The notes under the pieces were generated by a model. The model was not told the DNA's origin. It ran no database searches and saw only the letters and a list, made by a program, of their open reading frames with translations. Positions 56,585 through 64,000 of a stretch of 64,000 nucleotides of DNA are shown here, piece by piece. The DNA is from Cryptomeria japonica (lineage: Eukaryota > Streptophyta > Pinopsida > Cupressales > Cupressaceae). Each line of letters begins with the position of its first letter. The first letter of the stretch is position 1. The position numbers and the translations under genes were made by a program. The stretch is taken from the NCBI RefSeq assembly GCF_030272615.1, contig NC_081408.1, positions 407,990,889 to 408,054,888 of the forward strand, given 5' to 3'.

Positions 56585-56655
56585 ACAATGAGGATGTATT
56601 CCCCTCGTGGTCTATTTTATAGACCGCCCTAGCCCTAGCCCTAGCCTAAGTCTCC
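56585..56655 (-). promoter_or_regulatory. Candidate promoter of the antisense gene
   Basis: On the minus strand, CTATAAAATAG lies at 56612-56622 inside the perfect inverted repeat GGTCTAT-AAA-ATAGACC. Directly upstream is GGCTAGGGCTAGGGCTAGGG (about 56625-56645). The TATA box is about 95 bp before the exon 1 ATG, leaving room for a short leader. Confidence 0.6.
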
Positions 56656-56863
56656 CGAGTCAGTCTTCTTTATCCTATGACTCTGTCACTCCATCCTATC
56701 CGGTCAGTCCATTCTAGCCTTTCTTTCTTATTGAGAGATTGTCTACGATCTTTTCAAACATTTTCATCCAATCTCTCGAGGGGGCATATCATTCCCATCT
56801 TGGGGCAACTTTGTATCAGTTCATCTTATCTTCTTTGAAACAACGCGACAAGCTGCATTGTCT

Positions 56864-56878
56864 CAAAGAGGGGCAAAA
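56864..56878 (+). other. Polypurine tract of element A
   Basis: CAAAGAGGGGCAAAA directly abuts the 3' LTR. The 16-bp motif CTCTCGAGGGGGCATA at 56773-56788 is shared with the left-edge element. Confidence 0.85.
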
Positions 56879-57662
56879 TGTAGACACCTAAAATTATCCA
56901 GTCTAATTAAATAAATATCTTTATTTATTTAATTAATTTAGCCTAATTCTTCTATTTAATTAAATAAATCTTTATTTATTTAATTAATTAATTTATCCTC
57001 TTCTAGCCTTATTTCTCCTTTAAATAAATACTTTTATTTATTTAAATTATCCTTTTCCCTAAATTAAATAATTACTTTTATTTATTTAATTGATCCCACT
57101 TCTTCTATTAATTAAATGAATCTTTATTTATTTAATTAATTCATTGGCCTTTTCCACTTATGACACGTGACATTCATCTCTTAATTCCTATACTACCTAC
57201 CCTCTCATTATTTTCTTATTTTCTCTACCTACCCTCTAATCTTAGCCGACCATTTATCTTTTACACCTCTTAATCTTATCCCTCCATTTCCTATAGTGTC
57301 TTCTATATAGGGAGATGCTTTCTTCATTATCAACCCTGATCAGTTGACTTCCCAACTACGCTTTTGAACTTTCATATGTGATCAAGCCTACTTGTAACCA
57401 CATTTCTGTTCTTTGTTGAGCTCTCGTGCACACATAAAATCTGAGAGCAAATATATCAAGCAAGATCAATGGAGATAGGAAGAATGGAGATTCAAACCAT
57501 ATTGGACATGTGATGGCATAATCTTTGTGATTTCATTTGATTTGCATTGTCTTAGGTAATCTTCATATGTCATGGTGGATCTTTGTTGTTGTTAGGCTAG
57601 GGTTTTGTGGTTGAATCTATTTAGTCTTTCAATATTGTTGTTATCCATTTTCACCGTATACA
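56879..57662 (+). repeat. 3' LTR of element A
   Basis: It starts TGTAGACACCTAAAATTATC and ends TCACCGTATACA, followed by the TSD copy ATTAC at 57663-57667. The TATA box has changed to TATATAGGG at about 57304-57312 relative to the 5' copy. Confidence 0.95.
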
Positions 57663-58860
57663 ATTACCAATTCATCCTCCCTTTCAATTTTCTACCTCTA
57701 AACCCCTTGATTTGTATGAATCCCCAATTCATTTGGTAGTGGGGATAGTGCATCATTCTTATGCATATCCTTGCGTAGGTCCTAAATTATGTATCCACTA
57801 GGTTTTCATCTACCATGTAATGAACTGACCTAGTTTCTCTCCAATAGTCTTAGAGTCTTTTCTTCTCAGTATTCAGACGAAAAAATTATATAGCTTGATC
57901 CGGGCTGGGACTACCTCAATCTCTTGTCTCCATGGGTTGAAATTAGAAATACATTCTTTCACGTAGATCTTGGTTTCATTCATTATGTGTGGTCCATGAT
58001 TCATTATTTTTTATTTAGCCATATTCAACAGGCATTCGACCAAGAAGAAACCATTAGGGAGCAATTTTAGCTGAACATTCAAACCCCAAATTTTGTCACA
58101 CCATTTTTCATTTTCTCTATTGTGGCCCATCCCTCGACCCATTTAATAAAGAATATTGTTTTTCTTAATCTTTCTACAACTTTATCTACATAGCCATCCT
58201 CTATAAACATATAAATGCATTTTTTGTGGGTTGCAGATTTACCTCTATTGTTAGGGAAACTACCTTGTTTTGCCCCGTGCCAATTAGGTTTACCTTGCAC
58301 TTCAATATTCATCCATTTTCCCTTTCTCCGATGCCCCCCCATGTCAGGCTTGTGATTGCAGACATTTTGCCAGCTGAAATTCTTATGCCAATGTCAACCA
58401 TACCATGGCTTCATGACCTTTACAGTGATTTGGGATTATTCCCCCAATCAATTATGTTGTTGGTTCTGGGAACAATTTGAGGACATTGCATTTTGATGTT
58501 AGTACCTTTGGTTTTTGGTTTCCCAACAGATCTCTTGTCTTGTATCGCTCCCAGTTGACCGATCGTCCATTTTCTTAGATTGGGTTTTGAAGGTTTTGAT
58601 TGAGACCATGTTGCTAGGATTAGTGCCCATTTCCAAAGTGCAAACCTCTTCGATCCTTTGATCTCCATTGCTCCTCTTCTCGCCGAGGTCCTAGGGTTAT
58701 GTGATCTACTAATCCTTTAAGGTTCCCATCCTGCTTATGTAATTTTTGATCTGTGTCCTTCGCCCGTCTCCTAACTCTAAAAACATCTCTTTGCTCCTCT
58801 CTGCACTCATCCCTTCACTCCTCTTGTGCCATCTCGACTTGAGTTGTCCTTACTTCACAC
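57663..58860 (-). pseudogene. LINE ORF1, N-terminal part, and LINE 5' region
   Basis: Minus-strand reading starts MEIKGSKRFALWKWALILAT at 58668. After stops it continues as KGKWMNIEVQGKPNWHG (about 58310) and KLYNFFVWILRRKDSKTIGEKLG (about 57890-57820, quoted in part), blocks of the DUF4283-type RNA-binding ORF1 of plant LINEs. It is cut at 57663 by element A and continues at 41646. Sequence at 58670-58860 is probably the 5' untranslated part. Stops and frameshifts are frequent. Confidence 0.7.
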
Positions 58861-60023
58861 GGGTCAAAATATTAATATTTAATAATAAACATAATATTTC
58901 CAAATAAGTAGAATATTTCCAAATAAGTAGCATCATCAACTCTATCCAGTTTTCAAAATTAAGGTAAAAGATAAGATTTTTTTAATTGTTAAACGCTTTT
59001 GACTGGAGCTATGAACTAGTGGGGCCACAATGGGTGATTCCATCCTTGAATAAATCTCATCTTTCAAGGCATTAACACCTCTTCATCTTCTTTCTATACT
59101 TCTCTTCCTTTACTTCTCTATCACCCTCTCTTCGTTCTCCCTCCTATCCTCCATTTTTGCCTCCACTTGTCTTATTACCACATCATACTTTAAGGCCTTA
59201 ACCCCTCTTTAGTAGTCTTTCCTTGCATTATTCTCACATGTCCTACCTTTACTATTATCCTCGTATATCCTTCGATCTCTTTCATTGTTGTCTAACCACT
59301 AATCTTTCTTTCTCCCATCTCCATTTCCTTGACACACCTGCGGTCGTTGCTTTCCAAGGCAAAAATTCGTCCCTACCATCCTAGTGCTCCATAGACTCCT
59401 CCAACACCTATCACTACCCTCTGTCCATAACATTCATCCTTCCTCTCTCTACCAAGCACAACAAGCATCAATTTAAGTGGGATTTAAACTTGGGGAGCAG
59501 TATCAACACTACTTTGCAACCACTGTTGCACTACAGGGTTAGTCACAAAAGATTAAAAAAAATTGTTAACACACTCAAAACATTAATAAAAAGTTTTTAA
59601 AAAATATTCTAGTTTATTAATTATATATTTAAAAATAATTTGTTCATTATAGGTAAAAATTAAGGGCACACAAATTGAGGAAAGGTATCTTAAATAATTT
59701 AATAACCAACCAAACCCAAAATATATAGAAAAAAAACACGAATAAAATTGTGAAACCAACTACAAATTTTTATTTGTTTGGTAATATATTTTTTTACTAT
59801 TTATAGAAACAAAGGATTACATATTATATTCGAAAGCATATATGTCCAAAATCCACCATGATTGAAACAAAGAGCCACCCTATAGATCCACCACCCTCCT
59901 AGAGATCCCATACCCATAAAACATTTTTATCAAATACAATGTATAAAAAGCATAGCTATACACTAATTTCGTCATTAACACTACACCTTGGAGCAAAATG
60001 GTCTCCCTATACCACATTTGTTT
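58861..60023. other. Gene-free stretch
   Basis: Pyrimidine-rich sequence (59050-59420) then A/T-rich sequence. On the minus strand at about 59545-59460, TAGTGCAACAGTGG and AGTTTAAATCCC have the order and spacing of SINE box A and box B, a possible second SINE remnant at low confidence. No gene seen. Confidence 0.35.
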
Positions 60024-61400
60024 TCACCCCCCAAACCCCCTCACCAGAAACATATAGTGTATTCTTGAAACCCTACATACATTACAAAATTGAGGGCTAA
60101 TAAAATCAAGGAGAAAGAAAGAAATATCAACTCCTTCCCCGATTTGGTGCCATTCACTAGGAACCCTGCAACTTTGGCTTACCTGGGCATATTGAATTTT
60201 GGGCCTTGATGACCCCGTTTCTTTTTCTCCTTTCAAGCCATCTGATTCTCAATCTCCTTCCCCTACACGAACTCTTTCAGGCTCTCCTAGCCAATTAGGG
60301 CACCCTCTTGCAGCTCTTGTCTGTTCTCACCATCCTTCCACATAATGAAAGGCTTGAATTCAACACTTTCTTCATCGGTACAAATGCCTTCACTCACATT
60401 CCTTCGCAAGCCTTCTCAGGAACTATTCTCGCAAGAAAAGATTTCAATCCGAAGAGATAAACCTTCGATATGCAAGCTCGAAGCATCCACTCCACCTCCT
60501 CCTTAGTGCCCAGTTCTAGACCCCACACAACCACCATTGACACTGTATCTACATTGCTGCAGAACCTGAATTCTAATTTCATAAAATCCTCCCTTAATAA
60601 TATGTCTAGAATTTGGATAAAAATAGGATCCTCATGCTTGAAAATGCCACACAATCTCTTCTAAAAAATCCTACCCAAAAAGGCCAATTGTTGTTTTGAT
60701 GATGAAAGTGAAAGAATTGCCTCCATCCTCTCCACTTTGCACTAGTTCACCAGCTCCCTCATGCCTCCACTCGTTGTCTTTCCACCTTGCTTTGAAATGG
60801 GAACCAACGAAGGGTATCCTTTTAATCACTCACCGCTCATTGTGGCCACTAAATTTCACCATTCCTTCTCAAATGTCGGCGTACTCTCATCTTTGTACGC
60901 CATCTCAATCCCTTGAAAGATCCTCCCATATCTCTTCTCCTTGCATGGCATTTAATGATATCCCTGCCTTGGATAAAGTGTCCACAACAATATTACCCTC
61001 CTGCAAGGTATGTGAAATTTAAAAATTCTTTTCTTTTAATAGTATTTTTATAAATTTGTCTAATTTCCACAAAGGTGCCTCCTCCTCGATCAAGGCATTA
61101 ACAATTATCAATGAATCCCCTTCAAGGTGCAACTTAGAAACTGCGAGCCATTTGGCCATCCTCACTCCCAAAAGTGCAGCTTGGACCTCAAATTCATTAT
61201 TTATCCCTGTTGGAAGCCATCTTGCGCCAAGGACGAGAATATCACCGTTCCAATTACAAGCAACATATCTAGCCCCTGATGGGCTCGTATTCCCTTTTGA
61301 TGCACCATCAAAATCAATTTTGATCCATCCTTGATTCGATTTCCTCCACTCCACTTTGGCCATGTCTTGACACTTTGGATCAACTCCAGGAAGCCCATTA
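60024..61400 (-). pseudogene. LINE ORF2 C-terminal end with RNase H domain
   Basis: The RNase H domain reads on the minus strand from about 61363 to 60960: KIDFDGASKGN, NEFEVQAALLG, HLEGDSLIIVNAL and, after a TAA at 61019-61021, GNIVVDTLSKAG. All four acidic catalytic positions (D, E, D, D) are present. The open frame at 60654-60394 and the sequence to about 60024 look like the poorly conserved C-terminus of the same ORF2. The reverse transcriptase is absent upstream, where an (AT)n run begins at 61417. This is a 5'-truncated LINE, separate from the one split by element A. Confidence 0.75.
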
Positions 61401-61416
61401 ATGAGCCTAAACCAAC

Positions 61417-61438
61417 CATATATATATATATATATATA
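61417..61438. repeat. (AT)n microsatellite
   Basis: An uninterrupted AT dinucleotide run lies at the 5' edge of the minus-strand LINE fragment. Confidence 0.9.
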
Positions 61439-62119
61439 CCATTTATTATTTGAAAAGTAAATAATTATCCAAAAAATAGAAATTAAACAACAATATAAAT
61501 TTTAAAATTAATCTCTACCCTTTCATAATAAGAATTTCAATTAATTTACAAAAAAATGTTGATAGATCAAAAAATAGTTTCTTTTTAAAAATATATTTTA
61601 CAATCTTAAATAGTAAAAACATTATAATATAATTATTAAAAATAGATGCAAATAAATTATTATTTTTTAAAATGAAAACCATAAAAACTATGAATGACAT
61701 TTTTTCAAAGATAAAATTAAAAGTTACATACAAAACTAAAACAATGATATTTAAAAAAATAATTTATACAATAAAATTTATATATCCATATATACAATAA
61801 ATAACATCATTCTAATTTTTTTTTTAATAAACAAAATATCTCTATTTTTTAATAAATATATATAAATACTATACCTATGTATTCCAATAAACACGTCATT
61901 ATTATCACCAACTAAATTCAATACATCCAAAATACCTATATTTTAGGCCCTTATGGTACCCCCTTGAAGCGGGATTCTATTTTTTAAATATTTACTTTAC
62001 TTGAGCGCGCCCTTTATGCTTGGACTTAATTATTAATACATTTTAGTGTTAGTTTTGATATTTATCGGGTTAAATAAGGAAGAAGGAAATTAATATAGTT
62101 AAAAAGTAGAATCTTGAAA
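61439..62119. other. A/T-rich gene-free stretch upstream of the LisH gene
   Basis: Very A/T-rich, with many A and T runs and no supported gene. It may be old repeat sequence. Composition rises in GC from about 61950 toward the gene. Confidence 0.4.
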
Positions 62120-62240
62120 TTTTGGGTCGTCTCCATTTGGTGAAACTGTTAGTGTTTTGAAGGCGCTTATATATTGTTGGCGCCAATTTAGAAATGCTCC
62201 TACCTAGGAATTTTCAAATTTGGGCTTAAGCAATTCTTTC
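62120..62240 (+). promoter_or_regulatory. Candidate core promoter of the LisH gene
   Basis: TTATATATTG at about 62168-62176 is a TATA box candidate about 225 bp before the chosen ATG. The perfect palindrome TTGGCGCCAA follows at 62177-62186 and matches the E2F-type core. The transcript would start near 62200. Confidence 0.4.
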
Positions 62241-62297
62241 AGATCTTCCCTCCAACAGCAGCATTAAGAAATAAGCCTCTGTTACCCCCTGGGATAA

Positions 62298-62339
62298 ATG
62301 GTAAGTGGCGCCATCGCATTCTTATTGCAGTCCATGTGA
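62298..62339 (+). other. Short upstream ORF in the LisH gene leader
   Basis: ATG at 62298 opens a 13-codon frame (MVSGAIAFLLQSM) ending in TGA, out of frame with the main ATG. Its ATG is followed directly by GTAAGT, so it could also be a splice donor of a 5' untranslated intron. Which is used cannot be read from sequence. Confidence 0.35.
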
Positions 62340-62397
62340 TGTCGTTTTGCATTTGACATCGGTGTGCAGAGAGGAGAAGATTGCATTTGCAGGAGAG

Positions 62398-64000
62398 ATG
62401 GCACGGAAGAAGGTGGGAGTGGGGAGTGGGAAGGTAACAGCAATTCAAGTGGCATTCATAGTTGAGAGATTTCTTGCAGAAAATGGGTATAACAACACAC
62501 TTGCGCACTTCAGATCCGAAGCTGCGTCATTGCTTGGAACAGGACACCCTCGCCAGGTACACTGGCTAATGCCAATGCCTTAAAAGCTTCAGTTTTTTTT
62601 CTTGTCCATGAGTTTGATTTCGTGTCAAGCACGGAAGCAAATTGATTTTTCCTGGTATCTTCTTTTGGATCTGTGAACTTGAGCTGAATTTTGACATTTT
62701 ATTGATTAATGGTTTACTTTTCTATTTTTATTTTCAGGCTCCCAAGAGTATGCTTAGTTTGGTGGATATTCTTGATGACTACATTCATTTGAAAGAGCAG
62801 AAAATAGCCCTGGGCCAGGAGAAGGCTAGAATAGATCAGCTCCTGTTTGGCATGCAAGATATTATGCATGCTTATCACTCTGGAGCTATGCTGCCTCCCA
62901 GTTCCGGTGCCGCCCCAGCACCCCCTCTTCCAGGTTATTTCTCTACATTCAGATTATAAACTAGATCTTCACAAACGTCAGAGGCTGTGAAAGATATTGC
63001 ATTAGTCATGGTAATGTTTTTAGGCATTGGGAAATTTTTCTCTCGCATAGCGAGTTAAAATGATATGAGAACTATGCCAAGGAAATATATGCAAATCGAC
63101 ACAATATAGAGATCGTAGATACATAAAGGGAAATGTTCTTCCTCCTTACTTCCTTTGTCACTTCTCAGACCAGAAATTGTCCTATATCTTCCTCTTTTCT
63201 CTTTTTCCAATCCTATTTCCCTTCCATATTCATATCTTGCTTGGCCCTTCATTTTTTTGCTTCTCTCGTCTTCAGTATTAAATGTTACTATGTTCATGTA
63301 ATGCCGTCTTCCCTGCATCCCACCCTCTTTCCACTATCACTGCATCCTCTTCACATCCTTAAACTTGGCCTTCCTCCTTTCCGTCTTATAAAAAGCCTTA
63401 TTGTGATTATGTTACACAAGACTTCACATCTTTAGCATAATTTTGTCATTATCCAAATTGCTATTGAATTTAATCTTGTTTACTAATCATTTGTGTTGAT
63501 TTCCTCATCTTTTATTGTCTTCTCATGGTTTTTAAGGAGTAACTAGGCATCTGACTGTCCTTTTATCTTGCTGGATTGATGATAGATTACAGAGTGATCT
63601 TAAACTTGGTGGAAAATTAAATGAAACAGTTTTTCCCAATAACTTTGTTACTTCATCTAATTTGGCTGTGAAAATCTCATTCATTATTACCTGGAGGCAT
63701 TGCTTAAGGGTATCCATCATATCCTATAGTGTTTTTGTTAGAAATGTACACTAGACATTGCCATCGCCAGCATACTACTTTATATAGGGCTGCAAATGGA
63801 CTGATGAACAAAATTTTTTTTGTTGCAGGCCCTTATGCAATCACATCTGTCTCTGCCAGTCCATCTTCTTCTGCTGCAATCAATGGACCATCTGCAGCTC
63901 CTGCATTGCCGGCGACAAACAATAAGAGGAAGAATTCAAATCCACTTCCTGATGCATCACTGGCTGCAAAGAAATCTTGCGTTGCAGCGCATCTTGTAAA
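62398..64000 (+). CDS. LisH-domain plant protein, exons 1-3, runs off the window
   Basis: Three exons join in frame: 62398-62556 (ends CAG|GTACAC), 62738-62933 (after TTTTCAG, ends CCAG|GTTATT) and 63829 onward (after TTGTTGCAG), phases 0 and 1. The ATG at 62398 is the first in frame (MARKKVGVG). Residues about 17-46 form a LisH-like motif (VAFIVERFLAENGYNNTLAH), which mediates dimerisation. Exon 2 adds a helical segment LVDILDDYIHLKEQKIALGQ, likely coiled coil. Exon 3 is Ser/Ala/Pro-rich with a basic NNKRKN stretch that may be a nuclear signal. No stop is present to the window end. A nuclear regulatory or scaffold role is inferred; I cannot name the gene. It is the only apparently intact host gene here. 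Confidence 0.85.

Larger units (their letters stand above)
41647..57662 (+). mobile_element. Element A: 16.0 kb Ty3/gypsy Tat-type retrotransposon with an antisense gene
   Basis: LTRs of 783 and 784 bp, perfect TSD ATTAC, primer site, leader of 2.3 kb, gag, protease, G-patch-like region, reverse transcriptase, RNase H, second RNase H, integrase, then 4.8 kb of extra 3' sequence containing a minus-strand plant mobile domain gene and a polypurine tract. Order of domains and the second RNase H place it in the Ty3/gypsy Tat group. It inserted into the ORF1 of a minus-strand LINE. Premature stops and a few frameshifts make the sense genes inactive as they stand. Confidence 0.95.

Noticed and set aside
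56625..56650. Interstitial telomere repeat
   Set aside because: The unit is TAGGGC, not TTTAGGG, and there are only three to four copies next to a TATA box.
62301..62369. 69-bp 5' intron joining the upstream ATG to the LisH frame
   Set aside because: Splicing GTAAGT at 62301 to the AG at 62369 puts the ATG out of frame with MARKK, so it would not extend the protein.

Overview
The window is nuclear DNA of a land plant, most likely a gymnosperm (inference). The reasons are high repeat density, large nested LTR retrotransposons, plant-type LINEs whose RNase H follows the reverse transcriptase, a tRNA-derived SINE, and one intron-containing plant gene entering at the right edge. No bacterial, organellar or CRISPR-like content was seen. 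Nearly everything from 1 to about 61,400 is transposable-element sequence in layers that can be resolved by target-site duplications (TSDs).

Layout. 1-3669: 3' end of a plus-strand Ty3/gypsy element (tandem repeats, polypurine tract, 3' LTR). 3674-9272: 5' half of a minus-strand Ty3/gypsy element (LTR, primer site, long leader, gag, protease). 9273-12505 and 27181 to about 28310: an unfamiliar element, here called D1, split by a 14.7 kb LTR element C (12506-27180, TSD AAAGC/AAAGT). C has a coiled-coil/zinc-knuckle gag and a large accessory ORF but no recognisable pol. C is itself split by a complete but decayed Ty1/copia element E (15174-22437, perfect TSD TGCCT). 29490-30380: LINE 3' end; about 30966-31210: SINE; 31600-32210: array of imperfect hairpins. 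32640-37810: a second D-type copy (D2) split by a solo LTR H (33548-36070), which holds another LTR (34370 to about 35320). 38281-38560: 132-bp tandem repeat; then a compound microsatellite. 39325-41646 and 57663 to about 58860: a minus-strand LINE split by a 16.0 kb Ty3/gypsy Tat-type element A (41647-57662, perfect TSD ATTAC). 60024-61400: LINE RNase H end, minus strand. 62398-64000: first three coding exons of a LisH-domain plant gene.

The most striking object is element A. Besides gag, protease, a G-patch-like segment, reverse transcriptase, two RNase H domains and integrase on the plus strand, it carries on the minus strand a gene for a plant mobile domain protein with its own TATA box, a short first exon, a GT-AG intron and a second exon of about 620 codons. 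That frame has no frameshift and is broken only by about ten stop codons, all but one TAG. Across A and E most premature stops are explained by C-to-T or G-to-A change of Gln, Arg or Trp codons, the signature of deaminated methylated cytosine. The long leaders of A and the minus-strand element share a short conserved block although the rest of the two leaders is filled with different short repeats.

All calls come from reading sequence and translation by eye. Family names rest on recognised motifs, and no database search was possible.
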